Positions 28,938 to 38,730 are shown, counted from the first letter of the stretch. The stretch: DNA of 64,000 nucleotides from Acidobacteriota bacterium (GCA_003225175.1 QIBA01000039.1:62001-126000), one strand, 5' to 3'. A program made the numbers and translations. Notes: a model not told the origin generated them from the letters alone.

Positions 28938-29282
28938 TCAGTTTGCCGGAATCAGCCTCGGCCTGCCCATGACGCGCTTCTGCCTCCTTGCACTCGCCGG
29001 CTGGCAAGTCGTCATTCCCACCGGTTCGGGAGCAAAGCCATTACGCCGTTGAAAGAGGTAAGTCCGCATTGTGAAGCAGAGGTTCTGACCTTCAATTTGA
29101 TCGTCAGTGTCGATCAGGATTCGGCGCGGCACCACGGCGACGTCCTTTGAAGGCGACAAAAGGGTAAAGCTGGGATGATTCAAAACGGCAGATTCGCCGA
29201 CCTGAGTCGATTGCTCGAGAGGACTAGATTGTTGGGCGAACTGGGCGAAGCCAAGTAACAGGATCGGAAGAAGAGCGACCAT
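28938..29282 (-). CDS. Small exported protein of unknown function
   Basis: A 114-residue protein with a short signal peptide (MVALLPILLLGFAQFA) and a mature part containing two cysteines that could form a disulfide (NLCFTM and TTCQPA). A good GGAG lies upstream of the ATG. I recall similar short exported proteins as common in Acidobacteria, but no function is known. It is divergent from the peptidase gene. Confidence 0.65.
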   Translation of the reverse strand: MVALLPILLLGFAQFAQQSSPLEQSTQVGESAVLNHPSFTLLSPSKDVAVVPRRILIDTDDQIEGQNLCFTMRTYLFQRRNGFAPEPVGMTTCQPASARRQKRVMGRPRLIPAN

Positions 29283-29350
29283 GGCGAACTCCTTTTCCGA
29301 CAGAAAGTATAGACCACCTCAATCGCCTTTGTGTACCTGGCGATTCGGTG

Positions 29351-29370
29351 AGCTGCCACCGATGGCAGCT
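29351..29370. other. Perfect small hairpin upstream of the peptidase gene
   Basis: AGCTGCCA / TGGCAGCT with loop CCGA forms an eight-base perfect stem in the gap between divergent genes. It could be an operator or part of the peptidase leader. Confidence 0.4.
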
Positions 29371-29417
29371 GCGCTTGCTACACTTTTGCGTTCCACTTCG
29401 TTCGGCCCAAGGAGTCA

Positions 29418-31745
29418 ATGCCCTTGACGTCACTTCGATTGATAGCAGTCGTCTTCATTTCTGTTATTTCTGCGGCACAAGAAGCACGAAGGCTCCCAAG
29501 CATTCCGGAGATCTTCGCTCCGGGCGGAGTTACGGGCCGTGAACCGGAAACAGTGAAATGGAGTCCTGATGGAACTCGCGTGTCCTATGTTTTGCGTGAC
29601 GATTCCGGAGAGCATGGACAGCTTTACTACATCGATGTCGCAAACGGGAAACCCGCAGTTCTGGTTGCAACCGAAAAGCTGGCGTCACTTTCGCCTCCAG
29701 AGACTACCGTCGGCAAGCAGAACAAAGACGATCGTGACCGCGAGCGGCGCAGCCGTTACTCCATCGCTGGGTACCATTGGGCCCCCGATTCCAAGCACCT
29801 GCTCTTCGACTCCAAAGGCCAGCTTTGGTACTACACGCTTGAATCCGGAACCGGCGTAGAGGTTACCTCGGGAGCCGATCCGAGCAGCGATCCCAAGTTT
29901 TCTCCCGATGGCAAGCGGATTTCTTATGTACGCAAGCACAACCTCTACGTGCGTTCCATTTCGGGAGACTCGAAAGAGAACCAACTAACCTTCAGCAACG
30001 AGAACGATGGCGACAACATCCTGAATGGCGAGGTGGATTGGGTCTACGAAGAAGAACTAGGAGTGCGCAGCAACTGCTTCTGGTCACCTGATGGAAAGCG
30101 TATTGCATACCTGCAGATGAATGAGGCTCAGGTTCCCGAATATCCGATCACGGACTACATTCCCGATCATCCGACGGTCGATCATCAGAAGTATCCCAAT
30201 GCGGGAGATCCAAATCCGGAGGTGCGAGTAGGTGTGATCGACTCCAACGGCGGCAGGACGCATTGGATCAACATCCCCGGCCTCGCGGGCAAGCAGAACA
30301 AGAACGACTACTACATTCCCCGCTTTGGATGGGTGAACAAAGATGTGCTTTACGTGCAAGTTCTAAATCGCGATCAGAACCAGCTCGATATCTATTTTGT
30401 GGATACACCCACTGGGCATTCGCAGCTCATGCTGTCAGAGAAAGACGACGCATGGGTCATGTGGAATGACACGTTTCGGGTTCTCAAATCAGGTGACCAG
30501 TTTCTGTGGGAGAGCTGGCGCGACGGTCACACTCATCTTTATCTATACAGCTTCAACAAAAGCAATCCGCTGAACTCGGCGGCCAAGCTTGAGCATCAGC
30601 TGACGAGCGGCAACTACGAAGTCACCGGCGTGGACGGCATAGATGAGGAGAGTAGCACCATCTTCTACACCTCGAATGAGGGCGATGATCGGCAGCAGAA
30701 CCTGTTTTCTATAAGATTGGATGGAACAGGCAAGCAGCGAATCTCCCACGAAGACGGGGCGCACAAAGCCAGCTTCCCTGAGCAAGGCCGGTACTACGTC
30801 GATACATACTCCGCGCTTCTCACCCCACCGCGAATGCAGTTGTGTTCCTTTTCGGGAACATGCAATGCGTTCTGGACTTCGCGTCCGCTCACATCCTATG
30901 AAATCCTGCGACCGCAGTTCGTGGACTTCACCGCCGATGATGGGACAGTTCTTCATGGTGAGCTGATAATGCCGCCGGGAGCATCGGCCGATCAGAAAGT
31001 CCCGCTCCTGATGAATCCATACGGCGGCCCTGAAGCACAGGAGGTTCACGATCGTTGGGGAGCAGCCACGTTCTTCTTCGATCAGATTTTGGCTCATGAC
31101 GGCGTAGCGGTGCTGCGCGTCGATAATCGCGGTATGGGATACCGGGGAAGGAAGTTCGCCACAGCTCTGCGACATGAATTCGGCAAAGTGGAACTCAACG
31201 ATCAGCTCACTGCACTTGACCAGGCACTGAATCGTTTCCCGCAACTGGATGGCAACCGCCTGGGCTGGTGGGGCTGGAGTTATGGCGGATTCATGACGAG
31301 CTATGCCCTCACTCACTCCAAGCGTTTCAAAGCGGGTGTCGCAGTGGCTCCGGTAACCGACTGGCACAACTACGATTCGATTTATACCGAGCGCTACATG
31401 GGATTGCCTAAAGATAATCCGGATGGATACCGCGCAGGCTCCGTACAACTTGCAGCTCCGAATCTCTCCGGCCGGTTGCTCATTGTGCATGGCACCAGCG
31501 ACGACAACGTGCACATGCAGAACACCATGCAATTGGCGCAGGCATTTATCAATTCGGGAAAGCAGGTCGAAGTGTTGCTGTTTCCCCGCAAGACTCACGG
31601 CATTGCCGGCCCCGCTCCGCGAACGGTCCTATTCGAACGCATTCGCGCCGTTTTCGATAGCGAGCTGCTAGGCTGGTCGTCCGACAAGATAGCCGCCTCC
31701 AACCCGCCGTTCTCGCCTTCTGCTTCGCAGGGGAGTGGTCGTTGA
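29418..31745 (+). CDS. Dipeptidyl-peptidase-IV-type serine peptidase (family S9)
   Basis: A 775-residue exported enzyme with a signal peptide (ending AAQEA, about residue 22), a beta-propeller domain (residues 40-500) and a C-terminal alpha/beta-hydrolase domain. The triad is Ser621 (GWSYGG), Asp695 (HGTSDDNVH) and His727 (KTHGI), with spacing matching human DPP4 (630/708/740). The propeller contains DWVYEEEL, the double-Glu motif that binds the substrate N-terminus. It removes dipeptides, typically Xaa-Pro, from peptide N-termini. It is coupled to the downstream hydrolase gene by a four-base overlap. Confidence 0.92.
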   Translation: MPLTSLRLIAVVFISVISAAQEARRLPSIPEIFAPGGVTGREPETVKWSPDGTRVSYVLRDDSGEHGQLYYIDVANGKPAVLVATEKLASLSPPETTVGKQNKDDRDRERRSRYSIAGYHWAPDSKHLLFDSKGQLWYYTLESGTGVEVTSGADPSSDPKFSPDGKRISYVRKHNLYVRSISGDSKENQLTFSNENDGDNILNGEVDWVYEEELGVRSNCFWSPDGKRIAYLQMNEAQVPEYPITDYIPDHPTVDHQKYPNAGDPNPEVRVGVIDSNGGRTHWINIPGLAGKQNKNDYYIPRFGWVNKDVLYVQVLNRDQNQLDIYFVDTPTGHSQLMLSEKDDAWVMWNDTFRVLKSGDQFLWESWRDGHTHLYLYSFNKSNPLNSAAKLEHQLTSGNYEVTGVDGIDEESSTIFYTSNEGDDRQQNLFSIRLDGTGKQRISHEDGAHKASFPEQGRYYVDTYSALLTPPRMQLCSFSGTCNAFWTSRPLTSYEILRPQFVDFTADDGTVLHGELIMPPGASADQKVPLLMNPYGGPEAQEVHDRWGAATFFFDQILAHDGVAVLRVDNRGMGYRGRKFATALRHEFGKVELNDQLTALDQALNRFPQLDGNRLGWWGWSYGGFMTSYALTHSKRFKAGVAVAPVTDWHNYDSIYTERYMGLPKDNPDGYRAGSVQLAAPNLSGRLLIVHGTSDDNVHMQNTMQLAQAFINSGKQVEVLLFPRKTHGIAGPAPRTVLFERIRAVFDSELLGWSSDKIAASNPPFSPSASQGSGR

Positions 31746-32596
31746 GCGCCGCCGATCGCCCCACACGCAAATTAGGGGACTTTGAACTGACAATCATTTC
31801 CGACGGCACCTATTACCTTGATGCAGGTGGAATGTTCGGCGTGGTTCCCAAACTATTATGGGAAAAAAAGGTGCGGGCAGATGCTCTGAATCGAATCGCC
31901 TGTGGCACGAATGCGGTCTTGGTCCGCGCCTTTGGACGATTGGTGCTCATTGAAACCGGTATCGGCAACAAACTTCCGGAGAAGCTCGCAAAGATCTACG
32001 ACGCCAAGGCTCAGCTGCTGCGCGAATTGGAGGCTGTTGGTGTAAGGCGGCAAGAGATCGAGGTCGTCATCAACTCGCATCTACATTTCGATCATTGCGG
32101 CTGGAACACCTTTCGCAACGAGCGCGGCGAAGTGGAGCCCACCTTCCCGAACGCCACCTACTACGTGCAGAGAGGCGAGTGGGAGCACGGGAGCAGACAA
32201 CTGGAACGCGATCGCGTGAGCTACATAAGCGATAACTACGATCCACTGATCCGAAATGGGCAGATGCGGTTGCTCGATGGGGAGGGCGACGTCATGCCAG
32301 GAATCTCAGTCGTTATCTATCCCGGGCATACGAGAAATATGCAGGCAATCATTCTGGAAAGTGAAGCGCAAAAAGCCTGCTACATCTCCGACTTAATTCC
32401 GACCACCAGGCACCTCGACCTCACTTGGGTAATGGCCTACGATCTATATCCACTCGAAACGATCGAGAGCCGCAAACGCTTTTACGAGCAGGCGATTCCG
32501 GAGAAATGGCTCACGATTTTCACTCACGATCACGAGACGCCCTGGGCATACCTCGAACGCGAGTGGGGGAGCAAGGTCATCGCCAAGCCAGCCTAA
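31742..32596 (+). CDS. Metallo-beta-lactamase-fold hydrolase
   Basis: A 284-residue protein with the zinc-binding signature HLHFDHCGWN near residue 115 and a later GHTRNMQAI and DLIPTTRHL, consistent with the MBL hydrolase fold. Substrates in this branch include lactones and other esters and cannot be assigned. It starts at a TTG whose last bases overlap the peptidase stop (TTGA), giving translational coupling. There is no signal peptide, so it acts in the cytoplasm. Confidence 0.85.
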   Translation: MSAADRPTRKLGDFELTIISDGTYYLDAGGMFGVVPKLLWEKKVRADALNRIACGTNAVLVRAFGRLVLIETGIGNKLPEKLAKIYDAKAQLLRELEAVGVRRQEIEVVINSHLHFDHCGWNTFRNERGEVEPTFPNATYYVQRGEWEHGSRQLERDRVSYISDNYDPLIRNGQMRLLDGEGDVMPGISVVIYPGHTRNMQAIILESEAQKACYISDLIPTTRHLDLTWVMAYDLYPLETIESRKRFYEQAIPEKWLTIFTHDHETPWAYLEREWGSKVIAKPA

Positions 32597-32662
32597 GCAG
32601 CTGAAATCAAGAGGTTTCCCAGCAGTAATCTTGCTGCCTGAAAGCACTCGGGCTACCCTCCC

Positions 32663-33502
32663 GTGGCAGTGGCTTCTTCAGACACTATCCACGAAACGAT
32701 CTATTCCGGTCCAATTCCCGGATCGCGCCCTGAGCGTGTCCCCGATCTTCCGGCGTCAGACCTGGAGCCGATAGAAACCGCGCTGCACAAATTCATCGCG
32801 AACGTATTTGGCTGGATTTCCGCATCGCTCTTGATCTCCGCATTCTTCGCCAGTTACTCCGACCAGTGGGACCAGTCCTCTGCCTCCATGATGCTTGGAA
32901 AAATGCTACTGGCACTGACCGGGGGAATGTTCGTGCTGGCCTACGCAATCTCGCGAAAGGTCGACAAAATGGTCCCGAGCGTAGCGGTGGCAACGCTGAT
33001 TGGTTATGCCAGTCTGCAAGGTATCGTATTCGGCCTAAGCTATCGCGAAGTTTACGACGCGCCGCTCGCGCCGGTTTATCTGTGTATGTGCATCTTGTTT
33101 GGACTGCTCGCCTGCTACGGTCGGTACAGCGGAATCGATCTCACATCAGTGCACGGTTTCTTGATTGGGACTCTACTCGCTCCAGTCCTGGCCTTTATTC
33201 TCAAGGGCGTGTTTGGCATGCAGATCGTCTCGACCCTGGCTGTCTGCGTCTGCTCCTGGCTCATGCTGGCCATTGCCGGATATCATCGCCAGTTTTTGCG
33301 CGATCTTCCATCGTCGTTCGACGACGATTCTCAGTGGCTCAAAGCCGCCGCGGTCGGCGCTCTTCAAGTCTGCCTCGACGTGGTAAACATCCTGCTCATC
33401 GTGATTCAGCTGCGATGGTTGCAGGAGTTCGTCGAAGATGATCGGCGGCAGACGCTGGAGTCAGAAAGAAGCCTTAGAGTCTCTCTCTTCCGAAAAAACT
33501 AA
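32663..33502 (+). CDS. Bax-inhibitor-1-like (YccA family) membrane protein
   Basis: A 279-residue protein with a hydrophilic N-terminal 45 residues and seven hydrophobic segments. The C-terminal pattern AVGALQVCLDVVNILLIVIQ resembles the BI-1/YccA signature (ALxLYLDFINLFL). YccA-type proteins act as calcium-leak channels or FtsH modulators; which applies here is unknown. The start is a GTG with a weak ribosome site, so it could be shorter. Confidence 0.72.
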   Translation: MAVASSDTIHETIYSGPIPGSRPERVPDLPASDLEPIETALHKFIANVFGWISASLLISAFFASYSDQWDQSSASMMLGKMLLALTGGMFVLAYAISRKVDKMVPSVAVATLIGYASLQGIVFGLSYREVYDAPLAPVYLCMCILFGLLACYGRYSGIDLTSVHGFLIGTLLAPVLAFILKGVFGMQIVSTLAVCVCSWLMLAIAGYHRQFLRDLPSSFDDDSQWLKAAAVGALQVCLDVVNILLIVIQLRWLQEFVEDDRRQTLESERSLRVSLFRKN

Positions 33503-33577
33503 TCCTGTCTCTACCAACTTGGGGTATAACTGTCCCGCCAGAATCCGCCATAATCTTTGAACTAGTTGCACGCCGAT

Positions 33578-33600
33578 TTGCGTATTGGCTATTGGCAATC
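33578..33600. repeat. Copy of the CTATTGGC repeat family before the YIP1 gene
   Basis: GTATTGGCTATTGGCAATCA lies just upstream of the YIP1-family gene. It is the reverse-orientation form of the CAATAGGC family seen at 19131 and 23352. Confidence 0.5.
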
Positions 33601-33623
33601 AGCCTCATCTTCGAAGGAGAATC

Positions 33624-34391
33624 ATGAGCACCGCTTCTTTTTCCCCTGCAGTTCCCGAAATGAACCAGCAACCCGGACTGTCAGAGCCTGAACGCATCAT
33701 GAATGTATTCGTTGCGCCGTCGAAGACATTCGCCGACATTCGCCGCAGTTCCCGCTGGTGGGTTCCATTTCTGCTCAGCTGTATCTTTGGTTACGCGCTG
33801 ATATTTACCGTAGGCCAGAAAGTTGGATGGGAGCAGGTTACTGAGAATCAGATGAAACTGAATCCCAAAGCGGTCGAGCGCATGGACCAACTTTCGCCTG
33901 AAGAACGAGCGCGCCGGATGAGCTTCGCCGTCGCGATCACAAAAGGCATTTCTTATGCGATACCCGTCGTAGTGCTGCTCGTCGATCTGGTTATCGCAGC
34001 GGTACTCATGGCCACATTCAACTTTGGCGTCGGCACCCAGATCACCTTCGGCCAGTCGTTCGCCATCGTGATGTATGCGTGGCTGGTGGGCATAGTGAGA
34101 TCGCTACTCGCAGTCATCACACTCTTCGCGGGCAGCAACGTTGAGGCATTCAACTTCAGCAATCCGGTGGGAACCAACCCAGCCTATTACATGTCGATCA
34201 CCGATGTTCCGGGATGGCTCTATAGAATGTGCAGCTGGTTCGACCTCATTACCATTTGGCTCTTCGTGTTAATGGGTATCGGCTTCGCGGTAGTCGGACG
34301 CAAGAAGATCTCAACCGGCATCGCCGTTATGGCCGGTTGGTTCATTGTGATGGTTCTGGTGACCACGGGCTGGGTGGCAGTCACCTCCTAG
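33624..34391 (+). CDS. YIP1-family membrane protein
   Basis: A 255-residue protein with a soluble N-terminal segment (residues 1-50) and five predicted transmembrane helices: FLLSCIFGYALIFTVG, AIPVVVLLVDLVIAAVLM and later ones. Its features match the YIP1 family, whose bacterial members have no defined role. The start is the ATG at 33624 with GAAGGAGA upstream; a longer frame from 33585 lacks this. It is apparently monocistronic. Confidence 0.82.
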   Translation: MSTASFSPAVPEMNQQPGLSEPERIMNVFVAPSKTFADIRRSSRWWVPFLLSCIFGYALIFTVGQKVGWEQVTENQMKLNPKAVERMDQLSPEERARRMSFAVAITKGISYAIPVVVLLVDLVIAAVLMATFNFGVGTQITFGQSFAIVMYAWLVGIVRSLLAVITLFAGSNVEAFNFSNPVGTNPAYYMSITDVPGWLYRMCSWFDLITIWLFVLMGIGFAVVGRKKISTGIAVMAGWFIVMVLVTTGWVAVTS

Positions 34392-34525
34392 TCGTCGAAC
34401 ACTCTCTCAAGACACTCAGCAGCGATGGCTCGCAAGTCAGCGGGCTATCATTACCATTCGATGCCCGAAACTTACCGCTCAACGGTACTCTCTCGAAAGC
34501 TTGTAACTCTATGCTTAAATAGAAG

Positions 34526-35590
34526 ATGAACGAGATGCCAGAGAGACCGACTCCCCCAATGCCGCCGTCGCGAGTGCGGCGCGACTTTGCCGGCGCCACC
34601 CGGCGAGTCCGCGAACTTTGGATGATCGGCAAGGCTCTCGCAAACACCGACCATCCCGTAATGGCACACATTGTGCCCATGCGGCGCTGCAATCTCTCCT
34701 GCGCATACTGCAACGAATACGACGACGTCTCAAAACCGGTTCCCGTAGAGACGATGTACGGCCGCATTGATCGTCTCGCGGAACTGGGAACGACAATCAT
34801 CACCATCAGCGGCGGCGAGCCGTTGCTCCATCCGGAACTTGATCTGATCATCTCCCGAATCCGGCAGCACGGAATCATTGCGGGAATGATCACTAACGGC
34901 TATCTGCTGACGGCTGAACGCATCCATGGGTTGAATAAGGCCGGACTCGATCACCTCCAGATTTCGATCGATAACGTGAAGCCGGACGACATCTCGAAGA
35001 AGAGTCTGAAGGTGCTCGACAAAAAGTTGCAGCTTCTCTCACAGCACGCTGTATTTCACGTGAACATCAACTCGGTGGTTGGCGGCGGCATTCACAATCC
35101 GCAGGACGCAGTTGTTGTTGGAACGCGCGCCCTGGAACTCGGGTTCACTTCGACCATCGGCATCATCCATGATGGCAGCGGGCAGTTAAAGCCGCTGCAG
35201 CCGGAAGAGCGCGAAGTGTATCGCCGGATGAAGTCGTTCGAGAAGAAAAACTACTCGCGCTTTAATCATTTCCAGGACGCGATTGCCGATGGCAGGCCGA
35301 ACAAGTGGCGTTGCCGCGCCGGCTCGCGCTACTTGTACGTCTGCGAGGATGGGCTGGTGCACTACTGCTCACAACAGCGCGGATATCCTGCCAAGCCGCT
35401 GGACGAATACACGATCGCCGATGTCCGCCGGGAATTTCTGACCGAGAAGGGCTGTGCCCCGCACTGCACTATTTCGTGCGTTCACCAGATCTCCTACATC
35501 GACCACTGGCGTGCTCCCCAGACCATATCAGCGATGCCCGCACCGCAAGAGATCGACGTCGATGTCCGGGAACTGGTGCAAATCGAATAG
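34526..35590 (+). CDS. Radical SAM enzyme of unassigned specificity
   Basis: A 354-residue protein with the radical-SAM cluster motif CNLSCAYC near residue 55, the SAM-binding GGEP ([12 protein letters not shown]) and a C-terminal cysteine-rich region ([19 protein letters not shown] and CAPHCTISC) that could ligate an auxiliary iron-sulfur cluster, SPASM/twitch-like. No peptide precursor or pathway genes are adjacent, so I do not assign a product. HpnH was considered because of the HpnI-like gene, but the motifs differ. The ATG is at 34526. Confidence 0.85.
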   Translation: MNEMPERPTPPMPPSRVRRDFAGATRRVRELWMIGKALANTDHPVMAHIVPMRRCNLSCAYCNEYDDVSKPVPVETMYGRIDRLAELGTTIITISGGEPLLHPELDLIISRIRQHGIIAGMITNGYLLTAERIHGLNKAGLDHLQISIDNVKPDDISKKSLKVLDKKLQLLSQHAVFHVNINSVVGGGIHNPQDAVVVGTRALELGFTSTIGIIHDGSGQLKPLQPEEREVYRRMKSFEKKNYSRFNHFQDAIADGRPNKWRCRAGSRYLYVCEDGLVHYCSQQRGYPAKPLDEYTIADVRREFLTEKGCAPHCTISCVHQISYIDHWRAPQTISAMPAPQEIDVDVRELVQIE

Positions 35591-35659
35591 CCTATAACTC
35601 CTCCCCGTAGTAAGTCTTCAGTAGCCTCGAGAGCTGCGCCTCCGGTACCCTGGAAGTTA

Positions 35660-35688
35660 TTGACCCTTACTAACTTATGACCTAGAAT
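35660..35688 (+). promoter_or_regulatory. Sigma70-type promoter for the GGDEF gene
   Basis: TTGACC (35660-35665), a 17-base spacer and TAGAAT (35683-35688) are a close consensus match in the gap before the diguanylate cyclase gene. Confidence 0.7.
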
Positions 35689-35752
35689 CAATTAAGGAAA
35701 CTCTTCAGCTCCTGTGCACTTCCCCGGCCTCGCGAGTTGGCGGCCAGGGCTG

Positions 35753-36964
35753 ATGATGAATGGCCTATTCGGGTTCCGGATGGAACTGACTACCATCATC
35801 GCCACCGTCGCCTTTCTGGCAGGAGCCGCCCTTCTGGGAATTTTTTGGGCTCTCCCATACGTTTACCATTCTCGTCGCAAAGCTCAAGAGCAGGATGCGA
35901 AGCTCAAAGCCGCGCTGGAAAACATCCGTCAGTTACAGGAAGAGCACAACCGCGCCGAATATCTGGCATTCCTGAACAATGTCTCAAAGGCTGCCATCAC
36001 CAGCAAGAAGCCTGTCGAATTGCTCAACCAGGTCGTGGACGAGGTGGAACGCACGTTCCAGTTTGATCACATCAGTATCGGACTGGTCGATTACGATCGC
36101 AAAGAAATCGAGGTTCGCGGCGAGGGTGGACGTGATGAGTACCGTCTCGGCCTAGGCAAGCGCGTGCCCCTCGAGGCAGGAGTCTTGGGAATCGCTGCGC
36201 AGAGGAATGAGCTGCGCCCCGGAGGACTTGCAAGCGGCCAGCCTGAGCAGCAGGAGCACGCGGTTCTTTGCCACCCGATTACTTATGGCGAAACTCTTCT
36301 GGGAGTTCTGACGGTTGAGTCTTTCTCACGCCAAGTATTTGCCCAGGAAGAAATCCTCACGCTCGGCACCTTGGCCGACGTGCTGGCAACCGCACTTCAT
36401 AACGCGATGACTTTCGAGGAAATGGAGTACCAGTCGATCACGGACTGCCTCACCGGTTTGAAGACCCGCCGGTACTTCCTCGAATCCATCGAAGCCGAAT
36501 GGAGCCGGGCCTCACGCTCAGGACGCGCGTTCTCTGTAGTGCTCATAGATCTCGACAAATTCAAAGCGGTCAACGACAACCTGGGACACCTCGAAGGCGA
36601 TCTGGTATTAGCGCGCGTAGGACGAATTCTCGAACAGAAGTGCCGCCACTCGAATGTTGTGGCTCGGTATGGAGGCGACGAGTTCATCGTGCTGATGCCG
36701 GAGACATCGCTGGATCAGGCACAAAAGCTGAGTGAGCGCTTACGAAGCGCGCTAGCAAGCGATGCTTTATTAAGTCAAAGGAAAGTGACTGGAAGTTGCG
36801 GGATTGCAAGCTTTCCCGGGCACGGTGCCACAATCGAAGAGCTCATCCGCGAAGCCGATCAAGCCATGTACCGCTCCAAGACCGCTGGCGGAAATCGCGT
36901 CTCGCTGCCGGCGGAGTCGCGCGAATCTTCCAGTGAGCGGAACGAAGCTCGCGTGAGCATCTAG
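35753..36964 (+). CDS. GAF-GGDEF diguanylate cyclase with a membrane anchor
   Basis: A 403-residue protein with an N-terminal transmembrane helix (ELTTIIATVAFLAGAALLGI), a short coiled coil, a GAF domain (about residues 80-235) and a GGDEF domain (RYGGDEF, about residue 308) with the A-site intact. It makes c-di-GMP from two GTP. The upstream product-inhibition I-site, normally RxxD, reads RHSN, so feedback inhibition may be weak. I chose the ATG at 35753; GTG at 35714 or ATG at 35780 are alternatives. Confidence 0.9.
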   Translation: MMNGLFGFRMELTTIIATVAFLAGAALLGIFWALPYVYHSRRKAQEQDAKLKAALENIRQLQEEHNRAEYLAFLNNVSKAAITSKKPVELLNQVVDEVERTFQFDHISIGLVDYDRKEIEVRGEGGRDEYRLGLGKRVPLEAGVLGIAAQRNELRPGGLASGQPEQQEHAVLCHPITYGETLLGVLTVESFSRQVFAQEEILTLGTLADVLATALHNAMTFEEMEYQSITDCLTGLKTRRYFLESIEAEWSRASRSGRAFSVVLIDLDKFKAVNDNLGHLEGDLVLARVGRILEQKCRHSNVVARYGGDEFIVLMPETSLDQAQKLSERLRSALASDALLSQRKVTGSCGIASFPGHGATIEELIREADQAMYRSKTAGGNRVSLPAESRESSSERNEARVSI

Positions 36965-36970
36965 TTCAAT

Positions 36971-36994
36971 AGAGACGCAGCATGCTGCGTCTCT
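36971..36994. repeat. Perfect 24-base palindrome of the GAGACGCAGC family
   Basis: AGAGACGCAGCA followed by its exact reverse complement fills 24 of the 41 bases between two convergent genes. It could serve as a bidirectional terminator, although no strong T-run follows. Related copies lie at 26015, 41605, 53193 and 56454. Confidence 0.8.
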
Positions 36995-37005
36995 GTTACA
37001 CCGCC

Positions 37006-38730
37006 TCAGAAAGCATCGCCGCCACCACCACCGAAACCGCCGCCTGAGAATCCTCCTCCACTGGAACCCCCACCACTAGTGAATCCGGAGCTGTCGTAGC
37101 TGGCGCGTGGAGTAGAGACGAACGCCGAAGTCGTATCTGATGTCATCGCGCTCAAATCGTGCATGAACATCCACGTGTTGAAGTTTGGACCGTAGCCGCC
37201 CTCGTACCAAGTTGGGGGATTCTGCACGATGCCTTGAAATGCTTTCGCCCAGCGATGTTCGACTCCCAAGGCCATGGCGTAAGGCAGAAACTTCTCGAAG
37301 GTGTCGGGTGGCATGCGTTTCAGTCGGTCAGCGTCCACCCGATTCATGAACTCCTGGAATCCAAGTATCTCGACCCGTGTGCGCACGCCTTTCAAACTCT
37401 TGGCCGTCATCAGGCGCGAAAACAGAAAGATGATGAGGACAGCGAGAAAGATCGAACCGAACATCCATAGCCCTGATTGCGTGAAATCAATATGGAAAAA
37501 ATAGCCTGCGAGCACGAACGGAGCGGCCGTGATGACAGCTCCCAGAATCCAGTAGCCATGCGCACTTTCCGGATCGAGCGTGTACATACCTTTGTCCTTC
37601 AGAGACGACATCACGTAACTCTTGATCGGCCGAATGGCTACGTAAAACCGATTCCGCAGATCGGCGATATGAGTCTCGCTCGTGCCCTCCGCAAACAGGT
37701 TCTCCATCATGGCGCGCTCAAACGGCGCGAGATCGCCCCATCGGTCCGGACCCTTGAGCTGAACAAAAATGTAGTCCTTTTTCTTGAAGACAACGAGCTG
37801 CGAGACTTGCTCTTCACGAATCTTGATATATCCGCGCACGGCAAGATCCACGAGGGTAGAGGTGATGTCGCGTGGATCGGTGCTGTCGTCGACGAGTGTC
37901 CCCACCTCGGCAGGACTCATGCCCTTGGGAGGCTCGTACATTGGAGCCACTGAGAGTCCACCGTGCGGATCGCGCCCCTTGTTCCACCACAGCGAGAACA
38001 TCACGACAAACGCAAAGATCGGCAACAGGAGAATCGGATTACTGCCAAGAAACCACGACGCCCTGGTGAACGGGCCAGGCGAATCGAGGATTCCTTTGGG
38101 TAGGAATACATCGACGGTAAGTCCACCGCGGGCAGGGAGCGGATTCAGAGTCTGAACCATGACATTCGAAGCTTGAATGTCGGTCATGGCCTTTTCGCTG
38201 GAGTGAAAGACACCCTCGAATGACTGTGCTCTCAGCTTCCCTTCCGCATCAGCAGGAAAGCGGACATATGCTGCGGCTGCGTCGATGGGCACAGACCATC
38301 CATTGCCGGTCACGTTCCAGTAGAACTCGTCGTGATCTTCGAAGAACTTCGCCGCATTGCGGAGGGAATAGATGATGTGAATCCGCTTGCTTGTGTCGGT
38401 GGCGCCCGGAATCATGATTGTCAGAACGCGGAAACCATTCTCGGTCTTACTCGAATACTTCAGTGCCTGACTTTCTTCGTCTGTGACTTTTTGCACTTTC
38501 AGAAAAAGTGAGTAGTTGCTGCCCTCTGGCCCGGTGTAATCCACCGGAATGTAGCGATGAATTCCGTGAAAAGGTCCGATGAAGACCAGGGAGAGGCGTT
38601 CGTTTACATCGGCAGAACCATCTTTGTGAACTTCGATGTCAGCGCTGAAGTCGGAGATACGCCAACTGCGCTGTTGTGCATCTGCGGGGATGGCATAGCA
38701 CAGAACAACTATAGACAGCAGGAGGCACAT
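37006..38730 (-). CDS. DUF2207 membrane protein
   Basis: A protein of about 574 residues with a signal peptide (LLLSIVVLCYAIPADAQQ) and an N-terminal DUF2207 beta-rich domain (WRISDFSADIEVHKDGSADV). Transmembrane segments near the middle and after about residue 390 follow, and a Gly-rich C-terminus (GGGFGGGGGDAF). The Gly-rich tail is common in this family. It follows lemA, the usual pairing; the job of the pair in the envelope is unknown. I use the ATG at 38730; a frame open to 38949 would add 73 Arg-rich residues with no family similarity. Confidence 0.82.
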   Translation of the reverse strand: MCLLLSIVVLCYAIPADAQQRSWRISDFSADIEVHKDGSADVNERLSLVFIGPFHGIHRYIPVDYTGPEGSNYSLFLKVQKVTDEESQALKYSSKTENGFRVLTIMIPGATDTSKRIHIIYSLRNAAKFFEDHDEFYWNVTGNGWSVPIDAAAAYVRFPADAEGKLRAQSFEGVFHSSEKAMTDIQASNVMVQTLNPLPARGGLTVDVFLPKGILDSPGPFTRASWFLGSNPILLLPIFAFVVMFSLWWNKGRDPHGGLSVAPMYEPPKGMSPAEVGTLVDDSTDPRDITSTLVDLAVRGYIKIREEQVSQLVVFKKKDYIFVQLKGPDRWGDLAPFERAMMENLFAEGTSETHIADLRNRFYVAIRPIKSYVMSSLKDKGMYTLDPESAHGYWILGAVITAAPFVLAGYFFHIDFTQSGLWMFGSIFLAVLIIFLFSRLMTAKSLKGVRTRVEILGFQEFMNRVDADRLKRMPPDTFEKFLPYAMALGVEHRWAKAFQGIVQNPPTWYEGGYGPNFNTWMFMHDLSAMTSDTTSAFVSTPRASYDSSGFTSGGGSSGGGFSGGGFGGGGGDAF

